From Thuidium tamariscinum (Eukaryota; Streptophyta; Bryopsida; Hypnales; Thuidiaceae): a DNA stretch of 64,000 bases. The number at the start of each line of letters is the position of its first letter. The first letter of the stretch is position 1. Below are positions 10,817 to 22,854 of the stretch, in pieces. The stretch lies in contig OX344751.2 of NCBI GenBank assembly GCA_947034885.2, positions 3,596,001 through 3,660,000 on the forward strand, in the 5' to 3' direction. Under the pieces are notes generated by a model. The model was not told the origin of the DNA, searched no databases, and saw only the letters and a list, made by a program, of their open reading frames with translations. The position numbers were made by a program, and so were the translations under genes.

Positions 10817-13800
10817 ATGGTGGCCCAGGCGTCGTTCATCACCTCCTTGGTGACTTCGTTCGTGGTGTTTTGCATTCTGATTTTGGCGTACTGCATCCTG
10901 TCGCGTCGACCGGAGAACGCCGTGGTCTACTACCCTCTGCGAGTGCTCCGCGGCGAGGACGGGGCTGCCTTGGCCAAACGCCGCGGTCCTCTTGCGTGGA
11001 TCGTTGAGAGTTTCAAAGCCACCGATGATGACATCGTCGCCGCGGCGGGCTTGGATGCTGCGGTTTACATGCACCTCTTCACCGCAGGTATGGATCGATC
11101 ATGCTTGGTGGCCCAAACACGTAGCCTCACTCACGTCTTGACAAGAGCCTTTGGTCTGTGTGGTTGAAATTTGTTGAAAAAGATTATCTTGAAATTTCTC
11201 TTCATGCAGTTCTAAGGTAGAGGACATTACTTGTCTTATTTTAAGCATTAGTGTTGGAGCCTTCATTTAGTCTTGACAAGAGCCTTGATTGTGCACCTGC
11301 GTGATTATGGTAACTCAATATTAGCTAAGAAAGACTATTCATGAATTTTATTATTGTAGCTATAAGGAAGAGGATTTTATTTGCGTCGCTTTAAGCCTTA
11401 GTTCATTGATCGATTCTTGACGAGAGCTGGATTGTGAAAATGCGCGAACGATTGCCATAACTTAAAAATGATCTGAAAACGATTCTTCTTGAATTTTCTC
11501 TTCCTGCAGTTTGAAGGAAGAAGATACCGATTGAGTCATTTTAAACATTCTTCTTGTTTGAGATAATCTTGAGGTAAGCAATTCTGAGGTAGAGGATAGA
11601 ATTCTACTTACAGTGTCATTTTAAGCATTAATCCTATTATACAGAACCTTCGCTGATCTTGACTGGAATCTTAATTGTGGAACTGCTTGATTAAATTTTG
11701 GTAACTTGAAATTTGCTAAGAAAGATACTTCATTACTTTACTGCAATTCTCAGGTAGATGATACTATTTGCGACATCTTAATCATTTTAAGATGTGTGAT
11801 TTTGGATTTCGTAAGCGTTCACTTTGGGTACTGTAAATCCAATACCGAACTCACGTAAGATCAAATTTTTATCAACATGAAAGAAGTTTTAATGCAAGCC
11901 CTCACAGTGGATGGTTGTAGACCAACATTGGAGGGATTGTAGACTATTCCATTTCGATTCAGTGATCATTAGATCAGTGGCCATGACTTGGATTTATTCC
12001 GAGCTCTATTTTCAATCTCTAATGCCCTTAACGGAAAATTGCCCGATGATTGTTGGTACATTTTTTTTCTTGTTTTGCAGCTCTGGAGATCATCACCTTG
12101 TCGTCGCTCTTTTGTGTACCTGTGTTGATTACGCTTTCGGCGACCAGCAACTACAATCAGGAGCAGAAGAGCAATGTTGCAAATTTCACATCTACCAAAT
12201 TCGATAATTTGGGAATGGGCAACGTTGAGGTACCCCAGTTGATGAACAGCCCAATGAAAGAGTCAAGGTTAAAACGGAATGAATCTTTGCAGATTAGATT
12301 CCAATCAGTTGCTTTAGAATCTCTTAGTAATTACTGACCAGAAGAAAAAAAAAATTGGCCAATCTAAAAAGTAATAATAGGTTCTGTACTCAATGCTTAA
12401 ATTGTACGAATTAGTTGCAGTTACTTTATGAAATTTTGATTGGAATTGCTGTGATACGCATGCAGCCAAACAGCAACAAGATATGGGGGTTCTTCATAGG
12501 CGTATTCTGGGTGTCGCTGGTGACATACTTCGTGCTGTGGAGATCGTTTCGTCTGGTGGTGGACATGCGCGACCGAGAGCAAGCGTCCGCCTACGCTCGC
12601 CCACAACAGTTCACGGTGCTGGTGCGGGACATTCCCAAGCACACGGGCAAGGAAAGCCGCATCCAGCAAGTGGAGCAGTTCTTCGCTCGAACTCATCCCG
12701 GTGCTTACAACCGCGTACAACTTGTGCACAATGTCAAAAAGGTGAGTATCATCGAGCCAGTCTTTCTTCAAACTAGATCGAGGCTTGCAGCCATGTCCTC
12801 AACCGCGAATGGGAAATTGGGAATGCACACATTCATGCACATTTCATGATATGTGAAGGGCCATGGCTATTGTGTTTGGAATTGTTGCTTAGGTCGAGAA
12901 GCTGTTCAGTGAACGGGAGAAAGCGTTGCGAGCGTTGGAGCACGCGGAGGGGGTTTGGGAGCTGTCGAAGAAGAAGAAAGGTGGTGAAGGCGGTGAAGGT
13001 GGTGAAGGGGAGCGGCCCATGCACAAGACGGGGTTCAAGGGCTTGCTGGGTCCCAAGGTGGACTCCATCGAGTACTGGCGGGCTAAGAGCCAGGAGCTTC
13101 TTCCGGAGCTTCAGGAGGAGCAGAAACGAACTCGCGAAGATTGTGAACAAGAAGCTGCCTTCGTCATCTTCAACGATCGCCGCTCCGCTACAGAAGCCTC
13201 TCAGGTACCATTAACCCCCTTGGCAACCTTCGTTACAGCTTCCAATCTCACATAGGATTTTAGAGAATCCTTCTTGAGTACCTTCTGAATTGAATTGACT
13301 GAAAACAAATCCCTAACATCTTATTTTGCAAAGTCAAGCTAATGGCGAACTCCTCAAGCGAGTGATTCATTGTTTTTACATCACATATGAGAATTACATC
13401 AAAAATTTAAGCGGAGGAGTATCTCAAACCGCTCCAGTTCTTGAGATGCTTGTCGAACTGAGGAGGTTCCTGAGTAATTATTTTGAAGTGCTAGAGCTCT
13501 AAAATTTAGGGAAGATTCAGATATGAGATTCAGATGCGTGTCTCAAACCCCTGCTTTGTGTTTGAAGGTACGTGAGAAATATTTTCTAAAATGCGCCCCT
13601 CTTGCTTGAGAAATGACGAGGAAGTAATAGACCTATCCTTCAATCGCCTTGACTTACTTGTTTTTTGTCTGCAGGTCGTGCACGCGCCGCACGCGCTTCG
13701 ATGGAAGGTTATTCAAGCCCCGGAGCCCGAGGAAACCTGCTGGGGCTCTCTCTACGTCCCACAGTGGAACCGTGCCACACGCCGCACTCTCGTCAACGTC

Positions 13801-15379
13801 CTCACATTCTTCCTGGTGGTGTTCTACATGATCCCCATCGCGTTCGTGGCTTCCCTCACGACGCTGGAGAATCTGGAGAAACTGCTACCGTTCGTGCGCT
13901 CGGTGCAGAAAATCCCCGTGCTTAGCGATGCCATCTCGGCTTATTTGCCCCAGCTGGCGCTTCTGCTCTTCCTGGCGCTCCTACCCAAGCTCATGCTGCT
14001 CCTCTCGCAAGCCGAGGGTTTCGCTTCGCAGGCGCAGGTGGTGCGCTCGGCTTCCGCGAAGTACTTCTACTTCATCATCTTCAACGTCTTCTTGGGGGTC
14101 ACCATCTTCGGGGCGGTGTTCTCCAACCTCGCCAGTGTGAAGGTGCTGATCAACCAGAGCGAGCTCTCGGCCAGCCAAGTGGTAGAGCTGTTCGGTTCCA
14201 AGCTGCCCCCGGTGGCGAGCTACTACATCACGTATGTGGCGCTGAAGTTCTTCATTGGGTATGGGTTGGAGATCTCGCGGGTGCTGCCGCTGCTTCTTTT
14301 CACGGTAAAGCGGAGATGGAAGTGCAAGACGGAGAGGGAGCTCAAGGAGGCGTGGACGCCCGGCCCGTTCACGTACCACAAGAGTATTGCGGGCGATTTG
14401 CTCATTTTGACGCTATGTCTGTGCTACGCCGTGATTGCGCCCATGATTCTCCCCTTCGCCTTCCTGTACTACGCGCTCGGCTGGCTGATCATGCGCAACC
14501 AGGTCAGATTGATCAGTATTCTCTTCTCTTTGCTTAAATTTCACAGCGTACATAAGATCATCTTCGGACACCATTTTTGTTGCAGCTGCACATGCTTCGT
14601 TCATACTAAAAGTGAAAACGTGCATGACAAGCGGCTCAATTGCCAATCAACAATTCCCTTGTTCGTAACTAGTTTATTATTCATTAAGAAGTTTGCCACA
14701 CTTTTGCTGCAACATGGGACTCTAGCTTGGTCTGAAATCGCAATTTCAATTTCAGTATAAGTTATGGCACAATTCTGTCGATTGTTCCCCAAATTTCCCC
14801 CCTGCAATGATCGATTAGTTGTCCGGATTGGAGTACTAGCTGGACACATCCATCATTATAGAGTTATTTTTGAAGTATCGTTTTGCGAAGATCCTCCACT
14901 AATTCTTTGAAGTGCTCACAAGTATTGGCCTCTGACAAATCAGCAATTAACTCCTGAAATTGACTACCGGACTTGCAATTGTTGCATACGTGCAGGCGTT
15001 GAACGTACAAGTTCCCGAGTTCGAGAGCCACGGGAGCATGTGGCCGCACATCCACAACCGCATTCTGGCGGCGCTGCTGGTGGCGCAGGTCACGGCGCTG
15101 GGCTACTTCGGCGTGAAGGAGTTTCCCTACACGCCCATCTTGGTGGTGCTGCCCGTGTGCACGGCGGCGTTCTACGTCTTCTGCCGAAACAACTACGAGC
15201 CGTCCATCGCGGTAGTGTCCCTGTGGGTGGCCGCGGAGGTGCCCAAAGCCAAGCCGTCTTACGAGGCGATCGTTGAGGCTTACACCCCACCTTGTTTGCA
15301 AGAAGGCCATCCGGGCATCCGAGACAAGCACTCCAACCTGGCGTCCAAACTCGAGTCCACGGTCGACAGTGCATTGTAG
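10817..15379 (+). CDS. OSCA/ERD4-like hyperosmolality-gated calcium channel (OSCA3.1 group)
   Basis: Six exons: 10817-11087, 12081-12229, 12466-12741, 12893-13204, 13675-14502, 14996-15379. They give 739 aa with every junction in frame. OSCA/CSC1 proteins are dimeric, mechanically or osmotically gated cation channels of the plasma membrane or endomembranes. The N-terminal helix (about residues 6-28), two more helices in exons 2 and 3, a long cytosolic loop (about 170-340) and a multi-helix pore region in exon 5 follow the family plan. Closest remembered match is Arabidopsis ERD4/OSCA3.1: FYMIPIAFVASLTTLENL, KYFYF, KFFIGYGLEISR and LNVQVPEFESHGSMWPHIHNR are near-identical blocks. Exons are GC-rich at third positions, unlike the AT-rich introns. 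A Gly-Gly-Glu repeat (about residues 262-272) lies in the cytosolic loop. The ATG at 10817 is chosen because hydrophobic family-like sequence begins there. Confidence 0.93.
11130..11800 (+). repeat. Diverged tandem repeats filling OSCA intron 1
   Basis: Intron 1 (11088-12080) is built from about four to five diverged units. The anchor CTTGACAAGAGCCTT and variants lie at 11137, 11272, 11416 and 11658. Each is followed by 'TGTG..(AC)TGC', 'AA(A)GA(T/C)TATTC', 'CAG(T)TCT.AGGTAGAGGA' and 'TTTTAAGCATTA'. Units are about 135-145 bp, with one longer interval that holds an extra partial copy near 11550-11640. Confidence 0.65.
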
Positions 15380-16635
15380 ATAGATGTTTCCTCCGACTTT
15401 ATTCATTCATTTGGAAAACAACACCACCAAAGCCATGAATTGCAGCAGCTGAAAAATAGCATGGATGTATTGGTGGGAGCGGTGAGCAGGTTATGAGACT
15501 TAATGCAGGTTGTCTGCATCAATTACAACATTCAGGTTTGCATTTTTGACTCATGAAGATGATAAGAGTTATACTGGGTTCAGACTCCTCTCTTCAAGAC
15601 TAGTTAATTATTGGGTGAAACAGTTGCCTTAGATTTTGAAATGTGTATATAACACAGGAAGATCGAGTTGTGTTCAAAATGAATTGTGAATAATCCCTCT
15701 GCGAAAGGGATTTCCTTAGGTTTAGACTTTTTGTTATGGTAGCACTTGGAATGCTGTCTTCGTCCATATGGAGTAGTCATTAAACTACCCTGGCTCTGCA
15801 TTCAGGTTGTCTTAAGGTAGCCTCTAAGGTATCGTCTTCTTCTTCGTCTTCACTGTTAATTAGTTGTACGTGTGGAGAATCGTACCGGTGTAACAACATT
15901 GTAACTTAATTTGACAATCAGTCATTTAGCCGGTGTTTCGAGAATCTCGACTCCTTTGTTTCAGAACTGGTAACAGGTTACTAAAGCTGGCAAATTATTG
16001 ATTGAGCAGGATTGAAAAACGATTTGACTAATGAGGTTACGAATGGCAGCATGAATTCGAAGTAAACTTTGATATGGAAAGCCATCATCGCTTCCCACTT
16101 TCATGCATGTTGTACAAATATTCCTTGAAATGGTTGCCACACTATCCTTGAAGTCTTACTAATGTGCATTCTCTTAGATTTCAATGTTAATTTCCTCTTC
16201 CACTTAAAATCTTGGTCATTTAGAGTTTGTTTTTAGATATCTTTTTAGTGCAAGGTGATATGGGGCATGTTAGAAACCTCCATTATCTTTGAAAATTGGC
16301 AAGCAAGTAGCTAACATTTCTAACTATGCAACCATGAGAATTCCCAAAGTTGGATAGTGCCCCTTTCTTTAAAAGGTTTAGTCAAACTATACTTCACCCT
16401 CTTGAACAAGGTCCAAAATTTATTTCCTTTAGTTTCAAAATGTTATAACCTTGCAATTTCCCTTATCAAATGGGCTGAAACTTTTCCATACATTCCTAGT
16501 CTAGTATAAATTTGTATGTTTGAATTCTTAAAAATACATATTTTTTCCAATTATACTCAATGCTTTAGAAGGTGGCATTTTTGGATATTTTTTGTTAAAA
16601 ATAGCCATATAATTTTAGGATTTGAACTTGTGCAT
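15380..16635. other. 3' flank of OSCA gene and intergenic DNA
   Basis: The first few hundred bases after the OSCA stop codon are probably 3' UTR. No poly(A) site can be fixed by eye. The rest is AT-rich with no gene. A T-rich plus-strand frame at 16516-16770 overlaps the repeat that follows and is not a credible gene. Confidence 0.5.
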
Positions 16636-16639
16636 GATC

Positions 16640-16925
16640 CTTATCACCAATCTTTTTTTTGGCACTATGGTCTTAGATTGTACCATTTCAAAATATATTT
16701 TTATTTTTCACCAAATAAAAATAATATTTTTTTGCTAGAATGTTTTCATCTCTATCCTAAATATAGGTGAATTTGCAAAATTTGGATGAAAAAGAGCATG
16801 AATATGATTGAAAAGTGTTTTTTGGTCCAAAAGATGGATGGATGAAGAAATTCAATGCTTCACCAAATTTTAAGTGATTTCCATCCTAGCACTTTCTCAA
16901 AAACTGAAAAAAAGGTTGCCCCTCA
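16640..16925 (-). mobile_element. Dispersed repeat, copy B (inverted partner of 3.25-3.53 kb)
   Basis: The reverse complement of copy A, about 285 bp, with roughly three quarters or more of bases matching by eye. Its ends are CAATCTTTTTTTTTGG and, inverted, GGCAACCTTTTTTT. No coding capacity. The two copies are 13.4 kb apart and flank the OSCA gene. Confidence 0.6.
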
Positions 16926-18180
16926 CTTTATCTAATCACCAAAAAAACATCTATTATTAAATTTTTTTTTGATAAATTTGTATTCAAAGGAAAGCAACTC
17001 TCTTAATCTCAATGCAACTACCATGGATTTTGTACAATATCATTTTAGATAATAAGGATTTTCTCCTAATGAATGTTTATTTTAATTGAATGGTTAGGCA
17101 TGTGCCAAATTTCCTTGTTCCATTTGATGTTTGTTCTAACTAAGGGATTATGCATGCACCATTTCCCTTTTCTCTATCTCATGTTTATTGAGACCAAGGA
17201 ATTGAAGTTTGTACTAAATTGATTGATGTTTTATAAAATTTTGAATTTCATTACAAGAGTGAATAAACATTTTTATATTTTGAATTGTTGACAAAGTAGT
17301 GACATTGATCTACTAAATGAAATAGAGATGGTATTATATGACTCACCTTTCACATACACTATGAATTGAAGGAATGAAATTTCATTGTAATTACCTAATG
17401 TTGTGTATTCTTACCACATTCATTTATTTGTGTCAAACAAATTGAATTAAAAATGGTTCTTAATTATAGTTCTTCAATTGACAATTTTGAAGATATAAGA
17501 TAATACAACTTTCATTGAATTATCTTATACAATGATTATCTTTTATATATATACACTTTAATCCTTAAAAGATGGTATGGTGATCATGGAAATTGTCCAT
17601 TTAATACTATGAGAATCATTGGTATGGAAAAAAAAATCACTCATTGGAATTCAAAGTACTACAAAGTATAAAAATAAACTCTCCTTTTTACACAAAATTC
17701 CAAGAATAAGGTAGGAGGTCGATGAACCAACCATCTAAGGACTAGAACTGAATTTTGGGAAGGTGAAACATCTTGAAGTATTTTTCAGTAAATTTTCTTT
17801 GAAAGACAAGTAGAATAGGCATCTAACAGAAGTTGTTTCATATTTTTTGGAGCTTTGTGGAATTAGTTACAAATTTTTGAGGTTGGAAAAAAAGCATTTA
17901 TTAAAGGTTATCAAAAGTGACCACGTCCTAAAATGTGGAGATTTGGTACATTGAAGAAAGAAAAATGTACCTTTGATTCTTATTTGTTTTTGATGCCCTC
18001 TCAGAGTTTGAGCCTCTTACCTTAATTGCACTTCTATCCTATATAAGGTAGGTGAATCCAATACCAACCATTAACTTTGTGCCACCCAAAATGTACGACC
18101 CTTGTTGATTTTAGAATGAGAATGTATGACCATAGTAGATGCCTTAACTTTACAATAAGTGAAGTTAAGACATATACTAC
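16926..18180. other. AT-rich intergenic DNA with one dispersed repeat
   Basis: No gene seen. About 17765-17890 matches 23570-23690 in the same orientation, through 'ATCTAACA.AAGTTGTTTCATATTTTTTG.AGC' and 'GAATTAGTTA..AATTTT'. A small hairpin (AAGATAATACAACTTTCATTGAATTATCTT) lies near 17500. Confidence 0.45.
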
Positions 18181-18259
18181 TGTCATAGATTCCGAGATAG
18201 ATTTAAGAATCTAGATTTGGGTGGTATTAGGTTTGTTGCTTCATTTGTGTATCCTCCAA

Positions 18260-18440
18260 ACCAGTCGTCGAAGTCCTCTTCTCCAAGAATGGAAACATTT
18301 CCATATACTTCAAACCATACTCTCCCAAGGACTTTGAAAGAAGAAGCACAAGGTGGGAATTGGGAAAGCAAGGAACAACCCAAGGCTTGCCTACCCAAAT
18401 CCTTCAAATGCCTAAGAATAATCACAATCCACCAGCATCA
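18260..18440. repeat. Repeat shared with 9.28-9.43 kb, just upstream of the next gene
   Basis: This is the second copy of the block described at 9283-9430 and ends about 200 bp before the next start codon. Both strands are open here (90 codons plus, 80 codons minus). The 9.3 kb copy keeps neither frame, which argues against a protein. Confidence 0.55.
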
Positions 18441-18640
18441 TGAGCGTGGGCTGGGGAGTTTTGGAGAATCTGACTTGGGTTTGCGGTGATCTGCCCGCGC
18501 GGTTTTCGTTGGAAAAAGGTTGATGATGTATGATGTAGAATTGTGGAGCAGCGTTCCTCCTCTGAGTTCTTAATGCTAGGGTTCGGTTTGAGATTATGCA
18601 GAATCAGTGAAGGATTGGAGACATTCTCTTTTTTGTCTCC

Positions 18641-20212
18641 ATGAGCTTTTGTAGGTTAAACAACATACATTCTCTAGGATCAAGGCCTTTGAATTGGACA
18701 TGCATACCGAGGGAGAAGAGTTACAATGGAATCTCAAGCAGGGCTTCAGGGGGAAGGAGGAGTACGACAGGGAGGGAGAGGTACCAAAGCTCGAGGCCTG
18801 AACGGGATAGCGAAGGCGATGGGTCTGGGATAGATCCACTTTGGGATTCAAATGTGGAGAGCGTTCGCAGGAAGAACAGAAATCGTTCAGATGGCAGAGA
18901 GTCGTCCTCTCAATCGGCCTCGACTCCTGACTGGTTGACGCCGAAGAAGGAATGGTCGTTCAATAGCGCCCAAGAGAATCCAAAGGGAGAGAAGAAGGCC
19001 AAAGCAGAAGAGGAGCTGCCGTGGTGGAAACCTAAATTCGACTATGACGATGGGGAGACGGAGGACGAGGAGGAGTTTGGTAACACGAAATCTGTGAGTT
19101 GGAAACTTAAGCTTACTCTGTTTTTTCTTTCTCCAGAAGTAGCCTGCAACTGATTATTTGGGTTGCTCTTTGAAGTTCCTTGAAATGCCAGTATTCGTAC
19201 TTTAGGTCAAATTATAGAATCAGAATTTGAACTGTTCGTGACAATGCGATGCAGTTGGGCATTCTTACGATTTCTAATAGAGTAAACAAAACTTAAGGAG
19301 GTACTGCTCATGCCAACTACAGTAGTCAACTTTCTAGTATTATTTGAGATCTTGTTTCACTTTATCCTCTAGTCTTGTTTTTAGATTTTGCTCTGTACTA
19401 GTTGTTCATGTACTAGGAATAGTACATCCAGTCGTTCTCTTTGTTCCAGCAGTGGCATCAGCATCTTCTTATTCAGACCAAGCTATGCTTCACTGAATTT
19501 CGTGGTTTCTCAAATTTAAAATCTCGGACTGTTTGGAACAATCAGAAGTGTGACTTGTGCATATGCCCGAACTTGGCTCGCACGGGAGCAGTTTTTGCAG
19601 GGCCAGGTGTTCACATCGCTGCGCTGGGGAATACCACTGTCTCTTCTCGTCTTGCCTTGGTTACTCGGCAACCCTCTGGTTGTTTTGTTAGGTCTTGCTG
19701 CCCTTCCTGCAGTTCAGAGAGCCGTTGGTCCATCTGTAAGTGAGCTTTGGCATTCATTCTTGGACGTTGCAGGATCTCCATCTCAGAAGCGAAGACGCGA
19801 AGCGGAAGCCTACGACTCCAGCTCTGATGAAGGCGAAGATGCTTATTCAAGCTGGGGTGGCGAACGTGACAACAGACAACCTTACAGATACAAAAAGCCT
19901 GCTTCTTATGGCATCAGTCCTGCAGAGCCTTTCCCTTATTCAGATGTTGATTCAAATATCAATAGACCTGTATTAAGACAGGGTAGTCAACAAGCTGGGC
20001 AGGGTGTGAGCATAGGAGGCTGGGAGGACTTGGAAGCTGAGAAATATGGGAGGATGCCTGTTCGTAGGACGAGGCGATCATCAAAGCTAGGATGGAAAAA
20101 CAGGAAAGAGGAGAAGCCTTTGTTTGTTCGTTTACTGGTTGCTTTGTTCCCATTTCTCCAGAACTGGGGTGGCGGGCTCTTCATTTTTCTGTTTTTCCCT
20201 TTCCTGGAGTGA
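18641..20212 (+). CDS. Unrecognised, probably plastid-targeted membrane protein
   Basis: Two exons, 18641-19093 and 19601-20212, give about 354 aa; the intron (507 bp) is GT-AG and in phase. I do not recognise the family. The N-terminus is rich in Ser, Arg and Gly with few acidic residues (about 1-55), like a chloroplast transit peptide. A charged, low-complexity stretch follows, containing PWWKPKFDYDD. Exon 2 opens with a strongly hydrophobic helix pair (WGIPLSLLVLPWLLGNPLVV). Then comes a KRRR and acidic Ser-rich linker. The C-terminus holds a hydrophobic segment (PLFVRLLVALFPFLQNW, then a Phe-rich tail). The exon 2 start is uncertain: sequence just upstream of 19601 also reads in frame (TWLAREQF), but no in-phase acceptor supports including it. 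An alternative last exon is listed separately. Confidence 0.65.
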
Positions 20213-20771
20213 AGCCACTTCAGATAAGTTGTTTCATAAGTTAGTGTCGACGTAAAATCGTTTGAAAAGATTTTGTAGTAAATATGTTCCCACAGGGTGG
20301 ACTTCATGGTAGGTCACTCCAGTTGTAGCGAGTGTTGCTTGATAGTCCTCAGACGCTTCTGCTAACAAGAGCTCATGGTTAGGCTATCAGTATGTGCAAC
20401 TGGATCAATATCAAAATTTCAAAATACATGGAACCATGTTTTTTTAAACAGTCTTTTTAGTTTTCACCCTTTTGTTTCTTTAATGTCCATGTCATGCTCG
20501 TATTCACAAGGTTGGAAGAGATGGGAGTGAGAGAGAATGCAGTACTGTGCAAAGCCCAACAAGTGTTGCCGTTGAGTTCTTTTGTTCGAGAACATTTGTG
20601 TTTTCTTTTTGCAATCAATTCACAATTGGGAGCACTTTGTGAACCTTGTATTGAGATTTATAAAAGGCAGTTTCTTATTTGGTGGAGAGCTTATGTTTAG
20701 ATAATCACCATGTGTACATAGTTTCATGTCCCCTTAATTTGCAAAATTTCTTTTTCTCGTACCTCTTTCAG

Positions 20772-20932
20772 CGTTTGCCAGTCCGGCATACTTGCCCTGT
20801 GCGTTGGTCCTGCAGACGTGGATCGTTGTGGGTACCAAAACAAAGGCAGACGATCTGGTGGAGGTCGAGGATGCCATAGCCAGCAAGAACGATGCAGCAA
20901 ACGAGGAGAGTCCCATGGAGAAGGAGGCTTGA
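20772..20932 (+). CDS. Candidate alternative last exon of the 18.6 kb gene
   Basis: A pyrimidine-rich tract ending in CAG (20771) precedes a clean 53 codon frame. It opens with a hydrophobic stretch (AFASPAYLPCALVLQTWIVV) and continues with a basic then acidic tail ending at TGA 20930-20932. The composition looks coding. It can be joined in phase to the upstream gene through a GT at 20169, replacing the Phe-rich tail. That donor (GGG|GTGGCG) is a poor match to consensus. It may instead be the end of a separate unrecognised gene or a spliced 3' UTR. Confidence 0.35.
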
Positions 20933-22790
20933 ACTAAGACCATGTGTTCATTCACCTCATGCTTCAATTGCAGGTATGGCTCCCGTTTCTGAACGTTGCC
21001 GGTGTTTTGTTGATCCTGTCCTGTATGAAAAAATTAAAAAATTAAAAATTAAAGAGGATCATGTCAAAGTCGCACTTCATGAAAAATGTTTCAGTTCTTG
21101 TTTTAGTTGATGATATGAGATATAGTTGTTCTTGTTGTTTCAGAGGCTGTTTTACACTTCCGGATGCTTTCAGGATCGGGTTATTTTTCGCTTCATGTGC
21201 GATTTGTTTGTACAAGAGGTTGGTAGGATAGAGAATGTGGGTGAAGAGCTTTTGGGGAAAATGAATTATAGTTTGAGAAGACTCTAGATAGTTGGTTTCT
21301 TTTTTCTTCTCATCTCTATGTGAATTGATTCTTAACCTTGTACAAAGAGCACCAAATGACCTAGCTTGTCACGTAGTTGAAGAGTAGACAAAAATGCACC
21401 TTGGAGCACACTAGATTTGTACTTCATTTGTTTTGTATAGTTCCTCACTAGGCTTTTAGAAAACATACATCATCTAGCAACTTGATACTAGTTGTCCTAA
21501 GGATTAAATGCTGTGAATCCCTATATTCAATGTATTGTCAACTAGGTTGGCATTTTGTTCTTTATAGGCTCGCTTTTTCAGTCTATAGAATCTTCAACCT
21601 ATTGACCTCTCTTTTCACTCCATACTATCGCATTCTTCATAAAAGTTTTATCCTTAGAGAGGGTGTGACAACCCCTATTGTTTGAGGTAGGGATGTGACG
21701 CCCTCACATTGAGGCATTTCTTGTCAGTTGGAATGGTAAGGAGGAATTTAATGTGTGGGAGAATGTGTCATTTGGATGTTGTATGCAAAAGTTACAAGGG
21801 TTCAAAGTTTTATGTGTAGATGGTCCAATGCATTGTTTGAATATTAAAGGAAAACTTAAATGGGTTCAAAGTTTTATTGGTAGATGATTTAGACTTGATA
21901 CAAGCTTCAATGTGGACTTGTGGCAGAGGTGTTTGTACCCTTAGTGCAAGATTTTTGGTCATTGTATTTGGGTTTGTATCTTAACAGCTACCTCTATTGG
22001 GTGTTTTTTTGGTTGTACTAACTATTTTAATTGTGTTCCGTTATACCATGATTGGTCATTTGGCATGCAAGACTTTTTTCTTCATATTCACTATTGCTCA
22101 ACTTTGATTTGCATGATGATACCAATAGTTGTATTACTTGAGCAATAAAATACTATATTGGTACAAACTAGTTTTATTTGAGTGACATTTTGACACCTTA
22201 ATACATTTGACACATGTATGGATTAGTGTTTTGAACCCTAAATAATACGGAGTAGAACTTAAGGATCAATTTCCAAAGTAATCTCAAAAATTGAGAATGA
22301 TAAATTCATACCCAACGATGAATTGGTATGACATCAAATGCCTTTTCATATAAGTTTTAGAGGTGACAATGGCCTTTAAATGTTTAGGTACATTGCAAAT
22401 CATAACTTTGATGTCATCCTAATTCAATATTTGGTTTGTAAGGGAGAATACCTTGGATGGAAATTGTAGTTGAAAATATTTTTTAAATTAGAAAAAAATT
22501 GAACTATTGTAATTGCAAATTTTTTGAAAAAAAGATTTTGAAGAATTTTTTTACTTTTAGCATATATGAAAACCTTGTTTTTTAAGTTATTATTGTAAGT
22601 GGGTTTGTTGGAGTTTTTGAGCTCATTTGATGCTAAATGTCTAAATATGTAGAAACATTTGATGGCATTTAGAAATTTGACATTTATCCTATCATAGTAA
22701 ATAAGAATTAGTTGTCCTTTGTCTTGCATATCTATTGGCAAAGGCCATTCATATTTTTGTTGAATTGTTCTTTTTATTAATTGTGGTCTA
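20933..22790. other. Intergenic DNA with a dispersed repeat
   Basis: No gene seen. A block at about 21760-21960 ('ATGCAAAAGTTACA', 'GTTTTATTGGTAGATGATTTAGA', 'ACAAGCTTCAATGT') resembles 51885-51990. TGTGACAACCCC near 21664 is like the start of some plant LTRs, but no matching partner was found. Confidence 0.4.
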
Positions 22791-22797
22791 AATCAAT

Positions 22798-22854
22798 TCA
22801 CATTTTCACATATTAGAAGCTCACATGCTTGCATGTTCATGTTCACATACTAGC
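22798..22854 (-). mobile_element. MITE family 1, solo end (copy 4)
   Basis: The reverse complement begins ATGCTAGTATGTGAACATGAACATG, continues AAGCATGTGAGCTTCTAATATGTG, and then stops matching. This corresponds to the first 55-60 bases of the copy at 4.9 kb, so only one terminus of the element remains. Confidence 0.6.

Noticed and set aside
10754..11074. Minus-strand frame of 106 codons opposite OSCA exon 1
   Set aside because: It is the antisense shadow of a GC-rich coding exon; the sense strand gives a clear OSCA N-terminus.
12421..12849. Plus- and minus-strand frames around OSCA exon 3 read as separate genes
   Set aside because: The plus frame is exon 3 with intron sequence read through on both sides, and the minus frame is its shadow.
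14864..15406. 180 codon minus-strand frame opposite OSCA exon 6
   Set aside because: It covers a coding exon on the other strand, is His-, Arg- and Val-rich in a shadow pattern, and has no family resemblance.
19736..19772. Apparent intron in the 18.6 kb gene (GTAAGTG donor and TTGCAG acceptor)
   Set aside because: It would be only 37 bp, is too short for a plant intron, and its removal breaks the reading frame.
21664..21730. Possible LTR start (TGTGACAACCCC)
   Set aside because: No second LTR, primer binding site or polypurine tract was found nearby.
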